From: Oehlia diaphana
Lineage: Eukaryota; Glomeromycota; Glomeromycetes; Glomerales; Glomeraceae
NCBI GenBank assembly: GCA_003833135.1
Contig: QZLH01000923.1
Location: 10,483-31,272, forward strand
Direction of reading: 5' to 3'
DNA: 20,790 bases
A program made the translations under genes and the position numbers. A model generated the notes under the pieces. It saw only the letters and a program-made list of their open reading frames with translations, was not told the DNA's origin and ran no database searches. Positions 8,490 through 19,288 of this stretch are shown here, piece by piece (the first letter of the stretch is position 1; every line of letters begins with the position of its first letter).

Positions 8490-9394
8490 AGCCTTGTTTA
8501 ACTTATTTATCCGAAGTGTAATCATTAATACATTCTTAATTAATAATTGAAATCACATAAAAAGTAATGTCTGAACCCTAGAAAAAACACGTACTCGTAC
8601 ATGGAAAATTGTATTCATTACATGAAGCAATTATCTTATTATCTTCATTTACAAACACGTTGCTTAAATTCTATAATATATTATAGGGCACGCGGATAAT
8701 TCATTTTAATCTCATGTAAATAAATATTCAAATAGAGAATTCGTTGTGAAATTAGTGATTACAAATTTGGATCACATTTTGAACAATGAGATCTCATCAA
8801 ACATCTCTTGATATTTTGATATAAACTTCATATGTTCTCGTGTTAGACAGATGTGCTGTTAATTATAATAAAAAAGCGGACATTACTGCGAATTTTAAAA
8901 TTATTAAAACGTTAAATTTATTTATACTTAATAATTACGTAATTTAAAAAAAAAACGTATGATGATTTGTCATGCATTGTCAATCTTTTTTTTATACAGA
9001 CATATCAAACGCCAAGTAAATAATATTAATGTTTTTAATGAAATATCGTAAAGCCCTTCACAAAGCTAAAACAAAATATATGCATTGTTCCATAAAAATA
9101 TAAATCCTTAAAAGATACATAAATTAATATTATATTTTTACCAAATTGATTTGTATATGTGTTACTATTTATGGTTATAATGATCTTCCAAAAAAAGTTA
9201 CAACAAAGAAAAATTGTTTCTTTGTCTAATAAAGAATTTAAATATGTAATTAATTTATCAGTAATTAATTATTCATTTTGAACTACCCATTTCGTTTAAC
9301 AACACAATAATTAAATTCCAAATTATTCTGATTCAGCATGTAATTTATGGAATATGGATGTATCATTCAATTAGATAATATTAAACGCACCAGG

Positions 9395-9491
9395 ATTGGC
9401 TGTAATGCTGGCCGGAATTATATGATCGTCATATAAATTTCGCTTTTTTGAATTTGTTAACGTCACGACGTCACGTAATAAACTGGCCAAT
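9395..9491. promoter_or_regulatory. Promoter-like cluster: two CCAAT boxes, palindrome, CRE-like repeats
   Basis: Within 100 nt there are an inverted CCAAT (ATTGG, 9395-9399), a perfect inverted repeat TTATATGA-TCG-TCATATAA (9418-9436), a tandem ACGTCACG ACGTCACG (9460-9475, with ACGTCA half-sites of ATF/CREB type), and a direct CCAAT (9487-9491). No coding start follows on either strand, so this may be a promoter of an unannotated transcript or a degraded one. Confidence 0.35.
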
Positions 9492-10031
9492 GGAAGTAAT
9501 GTTGCACAATTTAGAATTTATTTATACAGGTAATCTAAACGTTACAAAGATTATATAGATTAGTAAAAACCAACAATAATAATCAGCTTAATTGTTTTAT
9601 TTTAAAGAATTTTTTTATCAAATTGGTATATTATTAATACACCATTCACGTATTGTACAGTACATTTTGATTTTGATTCAGCCACATAAGCCATATGAAT
9701 AAATAGGCTGGTTAAAAAATTAGCCGTACAAGTTAAACAAGAGGTCATTTTCATGGGGGAGCTTGCATGCTTTTAAAAGATCTTTTAAGTGAAAGTTATT
9801 GTAAAAAAAATGACTTCAATTTATAAATATGCAAATTGGTGATCTCTCTTTTATAAATACTAAGCTTCTTTAAAATAATAAATTTTTTAAATCTAGCTTT
9901 TTCGATAAAATGAATAAACAAATGATGTTTCTATTTATAATGAGTAAAATTAAGTATAGAGAAATGGCAGGTTTCAGTTTATTATAAGTTAAAATAGTAA
10001 AATAGTAAAAATTTTAGGGAATTGCTAAACG

Positions 10032-10056
10032 TCGCCTGGGTGATTATCGCCTGGGT
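10032..10056. repeat. Short direct repeat TCGCCTGGGT
   Basis: TCGCCTGGGT occurs at 10032-10041 and again at 10047-10056, 15 nt apart, in otherwise AT-rich DNA and followed by a T run. It resembles the GC-rich end of a small element, but I found no matching inverted partner. Confidence 0.3.
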
Positions 10057-10927
10057 TTTTTTTCAAATATGTCACATGATGTATAATATATAGAGTAAAT
10101 TTGTTGATTGATTAATTTTTGATCGGATATTTTAAAAAAATTTTTAAATATTAAAGAAAAGAACTTAAGATGAGTAATATATAATCGGAAATTTTGTCAT
10201 ACAAGTCGCATAGTAGTCACGCAATTTAATTTACTTAAAATCCGCCCGAATTTGGTTTTTATTCTTAGTCTTTATTAAATTTTTTTTCTTATATGTATAC
10301 TTATCCGAATTATATGATTTAATGAATCCGTTATTAAATGCATCCAACTATTAATGTAATTATCATATTTTTAGTTCTTTATTAAAATGGGTTTAATCAA
10401 TGATCAATCGCCGAATTTCAAAATACAGTATATAATATAATATTGTCAATTTATCTGATACATTTCTTATTAATAACATTAATATAAAATCAACAAGTGT
10501 TGAAATGGTAAGAGCAAATAAAACTTTGTAATACAATTTGGGAAAAAAATTCCTTTCAGTCATATACGAAAGAGTACCTATTTTCTTTAAGGCTTTGGAG
10601 AACTATTTAAAATTTAAAAAAGCTTTGCACATTATATATCCGAGATATATTTTAATTTATTTATTCATCTAAATCTATTAAATATAAATCTATTAAGTCT
10701 ATGTCTATTCAATCCCGTCCAAAGCTAACCATCTCTAATAAATTTAATTATTAATTATTAATATACATAAGTAAGCTATTTACAATATACTAAATATAAA
10801 AAATAAAATTATATATAAAAAAAGGTTTGGAGAGTCAAATAAAAATAAAAATAAAAATATCAGTCGAACTACATTTTAATTCATAATTTTCACCTCTATA
10901 TTCGTATCCTGGTGTTCAATTTTAATT

Positions 10928-11505
10928 TTAAATTCGGGTTAAAATCCGACTGAAATTTTTCCAAAAGGTTTTAATGTTGAAACTTCTGAGTGTAATTTCA
11001 CGTTTTTTCATTTTTTCTAAGAAATTTGGCATATAAATTTTTGCGAATGACGAATAATAATACTATTGAAATAAAAAACGCATTAGATATTATATATAAG
11101 AATATAAAAAACTTTTTAAAAAAAGATTTATACTTACTTCAAATTCGGAATTATGAAGTTGAACAAAATTATGTGCCAATACATGACAAAACATCATAAA
11201 CCAATAGGTCATGGCATCAATCGTTGGTTTGCTTTTACATTCTTGTTCGTGTAATCCAATATAAAATTTTAAATTAAAAAATAACGCTCCATCACGATTA
11301 AATGCAATTGAATTTACGCTATTATCATAAAATATATGAATGGCTTTTGGCGTAATTTCAAAAACATCTGCAAGATCTTTCAGTATATTTATGAATTGAC
11401 TCAATGGAGCAATCCGCGATTGAGATAAGATTTCTGATTGGTCAATACCATTAGAAACATAGAGTTCAATCTTTTGTGAATTTCCAACGCAGCGCATTGA
11501 ATAAC
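10928..11505 (-). other. C-terminal metallopeptidase-like His cluster (exons 15-16)
   Basis: Residues about 1850-2016. IHIFYDNSVNSIAFNRDGAL and FFNLKFYIGLH are followed by WFMMFCHVLAHNFVQLHNSE. H1957, H1961 and H1967 have the spacing of the metzincin zinc motif HExxHxxxxxH, but Val stands where the catalytic Glu should be and the usual Gly is Val. Exon 16 adds YYYSSFAKIYMPNFLEKMKK and a basic tail to the stop at 10928. I recall HELAHN at this place in fungal DUF3684 proteins, which would make this copy a Glu-less variant; that needs an alignment. Confidence 0.6.
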
Positions 11506-14500
11506 CTGAAGTTAATAAATCAAATTAATAAAAAAAAAAAGTATAATAAACAAATTAAGTTAAATTGTATATTGTATATTGCTTATTACCAGGTATTATA
11601 TCACAGGAATTCACTTGACTTTCGTTGATACAAGTTTTTGTAAGACCTTTAATACTATTGATATTACTTTCTGAATTAGAATAACGAGATTTTATGGAAT
11701 ATTGTAATAAGTTTCGTAAATCTTGTGTGTTCTCAGAAGTTATGGTAATCGGTTTCTCGTTTTCAAAAGATTTAATATCACTATCTTCGCTACCATCCTG
11801 TTGTTGTGATTGTTGGTCATCCTTCAATAATGAAAATATAGGTAATTCAGGTTCGAATATCCCCATATGTTTTAAGCTTGATAAAGGTGCGGTTAAAATC
11901 GTGTTAAAATAAGAAATATCTTTCGAATTGTATGACTTGAAAATATTGCCGAGTATATTTTGCGAAATATCAATTAAATTAGAGTTAGATGTCACATAAA
12001 GAGTCCATGAGTCCGTACTTTCTTTAATATTGGTAGTAATATTATTTCTTTCATTTTTCGTAATGGATTCTAATTTATAGCTTGTTTCCATATATTCAAC
12101 CTCTCTAACTTTTAGTTTTTTAAGCCACTTGTTATCATTCTTAATCTCTTCTTCAGAATGATTTAAATAGAACAGGCTCGCTCGTTCCCTGATAATTCTT
12201 TGTAATTGTTGAGAATACTTAGTTTTTTGAATATGGCCATGTGGAACCACAGATTTGGTTACAGACTCATATAACGATTTACATCCCAATTTCTAAAATT
12301 TAAAAAGTAATTAATAATGAATAACCAAATATCATTTATCTAAAATAATTTTTTATTAAACATACCTTATATAAAGATTCCAAGTTTTTAGGAGCTACTA
12401 ACGGATTTAAAACTTGCTGATATACTTTATCATCATTTATGTAAATTTCTTTTACTAATGCCAAATAATAATCATCATTTCCTTTACTATTATGACCAAT
12501 TTTAATAGCTATTAAATTATCATCATCTTTCTTTTTTCCAGAAGTTATATTATCAAGATTCTCGTTAAATTTAATTTTTTCCAAATATTTTGTTATATCA
12601 TTTTTGTATAAATTCCATAATTTATTCGGTGAGTTAACTAATAATCGGGCAAAATCTGCTGAAGATGGCTCGTCATTAACACCACATTTGGCCAAAAATC
12701 TATTGGCTTTTATTCCAAAATCAACACATGGAAAGAATTCATTTAAGCTAAAAGTAAAAAATATAAATATTCAAGATGATTAATAATTTTCTCGTTAAAA
12801 AAAAAAAAGAAAGATTTATTTACTTGAGAAGTAGTACGTACCTTTCTTCTTTAAGTTTAAAAAAACAGTCGCGTGGTTTGATAAGTCCGTTAGATTGACT
12901 TTCATTTTTAATTGGAATGAATTCGAAATTGTTAAGAGTATCCCAATCAGAACCAGTAAAGTCATGCTGTTGTGAGTCCAAATATTCAAAAACTTTCTTT
13001 GCCTCATCTTCATTTTGTGGTGGATTCTCAGTTAAACTCTTAACGAGTTTTTCATGATTAGGATGTTTGCGAACACCAAAGTTTTCCACATTAGAACGTA
13101 AATCTTTACGTATAGCTCGGAAATTCATTATCATGCATCTATCATCAATAAAGCATTCCGAAGGTTTTGCATAAGTATTAGGATTTGAACAAGGTAAAAA
13201 TGCAATATCAATTTTATCTAAGTTATAATCTTTAGAGTATTTTTTATCAAAATTGTCAATAAAATATTTAAGAGCCATTTCACGAAATTTAGGATCAGAG
13301 GGAGGAGCTGCCAGTTCGAGAATTGTTTCGAGATTGGGATTAATTTTTTCTAGGATGTTCGGATATTTTTCTACATATAAATTCCATAATTTATGTGATG
13401 AATTAACTGATAATCGGGCAAAATCATCTGAAGATGGTTCCTTAACACCACATTTGGCCAAAAATTTATTAGCCTTTGTTCCAAAATCAACACAGAGAAA
13501 AAAATCATTCAAGCTAAAAAAAAAGGAGAAAAATGATACTTTTAAGAAAATAATAATAAATATTTATTAAAAAAGAGATTTATATTCAAGTACATACCTT
13601 TCTTCCTTAAGTTTAAAGAAACATCCACGTGGGTTGACAAGATTGTTAATAATTTCGTTAGATTGACTTTTATTTTGAATTGGAATAAATTCGAAATTAT
13701 TAAGACTATTCCAATCAAAATCGGTAAAGTCATGTTGTAGTGAATTCAAATACTCGAAGACTTCCGTTGCCTCATTTTTATTCTGTGGTGGATTCTCAGT
13801 TAACCTCTTTACAAGTTTTTCATGATTAGGATGTTGACGAACGCCAAATTTTTCTACTTTAGAACGTAAATCTTCACGTATAGTTTCGAAATTCATTATC
13901 ATGCATCTATCATCAATAAAGCACTCCGAAGGTTTTGCATAGGTATTGGAATTTGAACAAGGTAAAAATGCAATATTGATATCTTCTGGTTTATAATGCT
14001 TTGAATACTTATTATCAAAATTATCAATAAAATACTTAAGAGACATCTCACGAATTTTAGGATCAATTGGAGGTGCTGATAGTTCAAGGATTATTTCGAG
14101 ATTGGGATTAATTATTTCCAAAATGTTCAAATATTTCTTTAAATATAAATTCCACAATTTATGTGAAGAGTTAACTGATAATTGGACAAAATCTGCTGAA
14201 GAAGGTTCATTTTTAACACCACACTTGGCCAAAAATTTATTGGCTTTTGTTCCAAAATCAACACAGGGAAAAAAATCATTCAAGCTAAAAAAAAAATAAT
14301 ATTTATAAATGTCGTCATAAATAGTCATAATAATTATTAAAAAAAAAAGAGATTATATTTGATGGATATATACCTTTCTTCTTTAAGTTTAAAGAGACAT
14401 TCGCGTGGTTTGATAAGCTTGTTAATGATTTCGTCAGATTGACTTACATCTTGAATTGGAATAAATTCGAAATCGTTAAGGGTATTCCAATCGAAGTCAG

Positions 14501-17500
14501 TAAATTCTTTCTGTTGTGAATTCAGATATTCAAAAATTTCCTTTGCCTTGTTTTTATTTTGTGGTGGATTCTCAGTTAACCACTTTACGAGTTTTTCATG
14601 ATTAGGATGTTGACGAACGCCAAATTTTTCTGCTTTAGAACGTAAATCTTCACGTATAATTTGGAAATTCATTATCGTGCATTTATCATCAGCATAGCAC
14701 TCTGAAGGTTTTGCGTAAGTATTAGGATTTGAACAAGGTAAAAATGCAATATTGACTTCTTCTGGTTTGTAAAATTGAGAATAAATATCAAAATTATCAA
14801 TAAAATATTTAAGAGCCAATTCTTGAATTTTAGGATCAGTTGGAGGTGCCGCAAGTTTGATAATTGTCTCGAGATTGGGATGTTCTCGTAAACCCAATTC
14901 AATTAGAAATTTTCCTGTAAATTATGGTTCGTTAATTACAAATAATTTGACAAATTAAGCAACAAATTAAATAATAATGAATATACCTTCTTTTGAGCTA
15001 TTAGTCCATTCTACATTCCAATCAATTAAATGTAAACCAAGTTCACGATGTGATCTTAAAGGTGTATACAAATCTCTAGCAACAAAACGTTGAATTTCTC
15101 CTTCTGACTGTGAACCTGATAAATTTTCTTTAGGCCAGATGGATTCGTTTTTTAATATATTCTTTTCATCTTCACTGAGATCATCTGATATTGATGCAAG
15201 ATACTTTATGATTTGAATATAATAACAATCTTCTTGATTAACGAGTCGTTTAAGAATGAGGTTTAATTCTACAGACTACAAAATTGATCAAATATTAAAA
15301 ACTAAAATGATTATATATATAAATAAATTTTAGAAACATTTATTTACCATTCGAACTCCAAAGTGTTCCATCAAACGTCGAACGCTCGATGTGAAGTCTT
15401 GAAATTTTATCGTTGGTAAGTTAGGAAATAGATCAACACTTTGGAAATAAGATTCATTGGGAAACTTCATTCCAAATTCAGTTGGAATACATTTCTTTTC
15501 AACAAATAACTGACGAATAGTTTCTTTATCTTCTTGTGAAATATCTTCTAAATTCTTTGCTAAAACGTGATGAACTTTTTCCGCAAATTCAAAATCTGAT
15601 TCTAATTCAGGTTTTTTGACAATAAACTTTGCCCAATTAACCAAAGGTAATTCGGTCCATCCAAATCTATTTTCAAGCTCTTGCCCAGTAAAATTTCTGG
15701 AAATATTAATTGGTAATACTTCATATGGAATACTCATATCTAAGGGAATTTTATTTGGGTTCGAATAAAATTGAATTGTATTCAGAGTTTGAGAACTATC
15801 CCCAATTCGTGCAAATTTCAAAAGTTGCGTGTCAAAATAATTATTATCTTCTGACAAATAAGAAATCCACCATTTCAAAAGCTTAATAATTTCTTCTTCA
15901 GACAATGTTCGGATTTTTAATTCATCTAAAACATCTTGTAAACCTAACTCTGCTATAAGCTCTACTTCTTTGGCTTTATTAAAAAATGGATTACATTGTT
16001 CCAACAAATTTTTTGGAACGAGTGGTACTGTCTTTATGAATCCTGTTATTTTTGGATTAGGCAAGCGAACACTTGATATTGGAAGAACACCATGCGTTGA
16101 TAAAATTAACAAGTTTTGTTTCAAGCAACTTGAAAATTGTGTTTCTGCTATTGTGCTAACTTGCATATTCGGAGTACCTGTATTGTATGTAAAGTGTGCT
16201 ATAGCATATGCCGCCCATTTTTCCAGCCATTTACGATAGGGAGAGATTTTTTCATCATTATATTGTGTCATTTGTACGATTGATGTACGTTTTTTGAAAC
16301 TAAAATGTAATACTCGTTTTTTAAGCCATTTATATAACGACCTTTTTGATCTTGACTTGGATGTACTCTTTTCAGGTCGTTTAGTTTCTTCATTGTTTTC
16401 AATATTGGAACTGATGATCTCATTATAAAAGTTTGTTATTTGAGCCATTTCATATTCATATAAAATTCTGCTTAATGTTCCCGCTAAACATAACATTTCA
16501 TTATTATATTCAGCTAATGTTGGTTCAGCAAAATCAATCAACTCTCGTTCCATCTAGAAGATTATATTAAGATAATGAAATGTTATCGATTATCATCATA
16601 ATAAAATACGGTAAAACAAGTTAAAATATACTTACGGTAGGAATTACACGAGCTGCTAAGTGAGAACAAGAACCGGTTGTTTGATTAGTTGGAAAACCAA
16701 TATATATTTTCCCTTGTTCAGGATATGAAATTAAATCTTTATATATAGGAGAAATATCTTTATTATCATCTTTAGATAAATTACGTTCATCAAATTCAGC
16801 ATAAATCATTTGAATGAACGTATTATTTGGTGGCTTTTTCTTAGTAACACGTTCCATTTTTGCAGAAAATTCTTTGCTAACTTTAACGTCTAAATTTCCA
16901 TTGGCAATTCTAAATAATATAGATTCTTCTAATGTTTGATACATGTGTGAACGAAGTTGTTTTATGTTTAATTTCGTTGGTATAAGTAACCTCTTAACAT
17001 CTAGTTGAACACCTCTAAAATCTACAGATGTGAGATGAAACATATTTTTTGGAGAAAATGTATTTAAGTCAGGTGCAATTTCAACCAATTTCGGTTCTTG
17101 CATTTTCTTTGATAGTTGTATTATCAATACATCATCAATATACATAGATACTTCTTTAAGATTTTCCGTAAACCCCTATTATTGTAAAACGATGAAATAT
17201 GATATTAATTATAAAAAATAATAATATCGACATTTATATAGTAAATTAATTACCAATGAATTGACCAAGAAACGTGCGAATTCCTCAATATTTGGTATCT
17301 AATTAACGAAAAAAAAGATACGTCAGCGTACAAATATTATGATACGTACTGTATATAATAATGTTCAAGAAATATTTACCTCTAAAGGTTCCCTAGTATC
17401 CATTAAAAATGTTGTCCAACCTTTATCATCATCATCAATTGGACCTTGTTTCGTGAATACTTGGTTTCCGCGCCAATAGAAAGCCATTCCTTGTCCACCA

Positions 17501-18008
17501 GAGGAAACACTATAAATATAGAATTATTTGTTAATAAATAGATCTCGTTAAGTAAAAGAGAAAAATAGATTACTCACAATGGATTTTCAGTAACAGAAAA
17601 CAATGAATAAAATCCTACGCCAAAAGCTCCTATCTATTAATACCATAAAAAAGAATGTTATTTATAAAAATGATTTAATTTTTATGAAAATAAAATAAGA
17701 TTTCTTCCTTACCTTTTGTTCATCAGGATTTCCTTCGGCAATTTTCACTAAACGATTCCAATCTTCAGATCTAAAAGCGAATCCATTATTTTTAAATAAT
17801 ATTCTGGTGATTTTACTGCCATTGGTTTCAAATATAATTTTAACACTTGATGATTCCGCATCATCTTTATTTAATGAAATACGTAAAATGTTAAAATAAT
17901 CAAATAAATTTTCTATTAATTATAAATCAAATATATAAGAAATTACAAAAGATTTTTACCAGAATTTTGCATTAATTCCCGATATATTACAAATTTACAG
18001 GAATATCT

Positions 18009-18041
<33 letters not shown>

Positions 18042-18198
18042 CATCTTTGTTAAAATGTTTAAACAAGTATGTACACATATTACAAAAATTAATGACTTAC
18101 CGAGCCAAAATCTTATCAATTAAGTCTCTTTGATTGACTTCGACATTTCCCTCACTAGAGTTTGAAAGGATTTGGTTTCTATAAGTGTCCAAAGACAT
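10928..18198 (-). CDS. DUF3684-type HSP90/sacsin-like GHKL ATPase protein, 16 exons, 2016 aa
   Basis: Exons: 18198-18101, 18006-17960, 17864-17713, 17633-17578, 17509-17380, 17298-17254, 17175-16636, 16553-15348, 15275-14987, 14914-14374, 14284-13598, 13513-12842, 12747-12366, 12292-11590, 11505-11138, 11062-10928. All introns are GT-AG, 68-95 nt, and the joined exons total 6051 nt with no internal stop. The start is MSLDTYRNQI; the stop is TAA at 10928-10930. Residues about 20-160 form the GHKL ATPase (ELMQNSDDA, FKNNGFAF, GAFGVGFYSLF). Next come VSSGGQGMAFYW and a long middle region. Repeated exons occupy 855-1615, and a C-terminal His cluster lies near 1957-1967. From memory, this order matches fungal DUF3684 proteins, whose function is unknown; a chaperone-like or ATP-switched role is inferred only from the fold. 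The protein is probably longer than usual because of exons 11-12. No signal peptide or membrane segment is seen. Confidence 0.85.
12366..12747 (-). repeat. Repeat module D (exon 13), start-only type
   Basis: 382 nt. It starts SLNEFFPCVDFGIKANRFLA and has NDEPSSADFARLLVNSPNKLWNLY, as in exons 11-12. After about LEKI it departs into unique sequence (KFNENLDNITSGKKKDDDN) and continues the protein toward exon 14. It is the probable donor of the first third of the fused exons. Confidence 0.85.
12842..13513 (-). repeat. Repeat module C (exon 12), fused type
   Basis: 672 nt, 224 codons, phase 2 on both sides, and the closest relative of exon 11. It has the same exon-13-like start, the same junction (INPNLETILELAAPP) and the same end (CFFKLKEER). 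The exon 11 to exon 12 start distance is 771 nt and exon 12 to exon 13 is 766 nt, so the introns were duplicated as well. Confidence 0.9.
13598..14284 (-). repeat. Repeat module B (exon 11), fused type
   Basis: 687 nt, 229 codons, phase 2 on both sides. The first 65 or so residues (SLNDFFPCVDFGTKANKFLA, NEPSSADF, VNSSHKLWNLY) match exon 13. From NPNLEIILELSAPP onward it matches exon 10. It ends in KLKEER at the same splice point as exons 10 and 12. Confidence 0.9.
14374..14914 (-). repeat. Repeat module A (exon 10), ancestral-type
   Basis: Residues about 855-1034. It begins GKFLIELGLREHPNLETI and continues with AAPPTDPKI, LKYFIDNFD, AFLPCSNPNTYAKPSEC, FGVRQHPNHEKLVKWL, ENPPQN, FEFIPI and CLFKLKEER. 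The same series occurs in exons 11 and 12. It lacks the SLNDFFPCVDFGTKANKFL start found in exons 11-13, which is the arrangement I recall for single-copy relatives. Confidence 0.85.
15348..17175 (-). other. Middle region of the DUF3684-type protein (exons 7-8)
   Basis: Exon 7 (180 codons) begins GFTENLKEVSMYIDDVLI and holds the strand-rich segment after the ATPase. Exon 8 (402 codons) begins MERELIDFAEP and runs to HFGVRM. It contains a basic patch of Lys/Arg/Ser near its residues 58-90 (KSTSKSRSKRSLYKWLKKR), a possible nucleic-acid or membrane-surface contact or nuclear signal. Exon 8 starting with ATG at a splice acceptor is a coincidence: exon 7 reads into it in phase 0. Confidence 0.7.
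17380..18198 (-). other. N-terminal GHKL/HSP90-like ATPase domain (exons 1-5)
   Basis: Motifs in order: the N-box E43-L-M-Q-N47-S-D-D50-A, where Glu and Asn normally activate water and bind Mg; a G1-like box N74-N75-G76-F-A-F; and the G2 box G101-A-F-G-V-G-F-Y-S109, almost identical to the HSP90 GxFGVGFYS motif. The usual G1 Asp (DNG/DxGxG) is Asn here, which may weaken adenine contact. The exon joins are supported by motifs: exon 2 to exon 3 splits the codon for D49 inside the N-box. Confidence 0.85.
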
Positions 18199-19162
18199 TG
18201 TGAAATATTATAATAAATATTGTTTATTAATGTAAAAAATAGGAGAGATGAAATTTTATTAAAATAAAAAAAATCCGAACTGGATCATATTTATTGATAA
18301 TCGGTTCATTGTTTGAACATTTATAAGTAACATCATTTTTGTATTCCCAAAATAGAAATCTGACCATTGTCAACATTCTTATTTTAGTTATAGATAATAA
18401 ATAATAAATGCATATTTCTAAATGGAAAGACTGGAAAGACTATTAACTAAGAATAGATAAACAATGTTAATAAATAAACAATGAAAAAACGCAGTTGTAA
18501 ATGTTAGTTTGTTCGTTTTTCGTCTTGGAAAACAAATATAGAAATACAGTAAAGAAAATTCTTTTTTGTCGATCGAATATTTGGTTGTTCTTTTGATCAC
18601 AGCATGTGATCAGAAAATTCAGAATCGAAACTGAGCTTGTCGATCTTTATCAAATTTCATTTTTCAAAATTATCAATTTTTTCCAAGTAGAAGTTTCCTG
18701 TTAATTTTCTTTTTTTATGTTTCTTTTAAAGGCGCGTTTATTTATATTCTGTTATAATGATCTAAAAAATTCTACTTTACAGTAAGTAGTTCGGAATAGT
18801 CTTTTGAAAGTTTTAAAGTTTTTATAGTACTTATATATATAATTCTTATTAGTTTCGTTAATTATTAATTTTTATTTATTAAAACAAAGAATTCTTTTTT
18901 AATAACCAAATAAATATATATTTTATAATTATTTATGTAAATTTCTCAAGCTAAAAAATTCTATCTTTAATAATATTTATACAATTTTTCTCAGGCTAAA
19001 AAAAATTGTATATCAATTTTAAAAAAAAAGTTAATTAGTTAACATTAATAATTAAATTTATTTTCGTATATATAATTATAAATTATTTTCTTTTTAATAT
19101 ACGAAAAATTTTTATAGTATGCTTTGCGTGTAGAATTCATTTCATATCAGAAAAATATCCAT
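18199..19162. other. Upstream region of the DUF3684-type gene, no gene seen
   Basis: AT-rich sequence without a protein-like frame. It should contain the promoter of the minus-strand gene that starts at 18198. Direct repeats of TTTCTCARGCTAAAAAA type occur near 18943 and 18990. No clear TATA box can be singled out in such AT-rich DNA. Confidence 0.5.
18594..18612. promoter_or_regulatory. Inverted repeat about 400 bp upstream of the DUF3684-type gene
   Basis: TGATCAC, spacer AGCAT, GTGATCA is a perfect 7-nt inverted repeat. It is a possible dimer-binding site in the promoter of the gene starting at 18198; position is the only supporting evidence. Confidence 0.3.
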
Positions 19163-19288
19163 ACGTTGGATTTGGAAAGGTTGGAAGATACAATTCCAAC
19201 AAAATATCACTAAAATGTCGGCAAAATATCACGTGATTGACTAATTTCTAGCGTCTAAAAAATCCAGAAACTTATAAAAATCCAACGT
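19163..19288. repeat. Nested-palindrome MITE-like element
   Basis: ACGTTGGATTT (19163-19173) and AAATCCAACGT (19278-19288) are perfect 11-nt inverted repeats. Inside lies a second hairpin, GTTGGAA (19180-19186) with TTCCAAC (19194-19200). The interior also holds the palindrome ATCACGTGAT (19229-19238). It is non-coding. Confidence 0.45.

Larger units (their letters stand above)
7325..10927. other. 3.6-kb region without a convincing gene
   Basis: I see no protein-like frame on either strand. The left edge lies upstream of the kinase-like gene and the right edge downstream of the DUF3684-type gene. The region contains several small palindromes and a promoter-like cluster at 9395-9491, listed separately. 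It could hold an unrecognised non-coding RNA, but nothing typical such as a tRNA or rRNA is visible. Confidence 0.6.

Noticed and set aside
11694..11912. Plus-strand frame of 72 codons, and similar ones at 13253, 14102 and 15970
   Set aside because: All are antisense to exons of the DUF3684-type gene.
13542..13733. Minus-strand frames at 12816, 13542, 13899 and 14672 as separate genes
   Set aside because: They are out-of-frame readings of the repeated exons.
12366..14914. CRISPR-like or satellite array
   Set aside because: The repeat units are about 770 nt, coding, and split by introns; they are exon duplications.
11090..17145. Separate genes for each long minus-strand frame in this stretch
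   Set aside because: GT-AG introns with matching phase join them into one frame with continuous family motifs, and the total length is divisible by three.
18418..18600. 60-codon minus-strand frame upstream of the DUF3684-type gene
   Set aside because: There is no domain or typical composition, and it lies in the presumed promoter.
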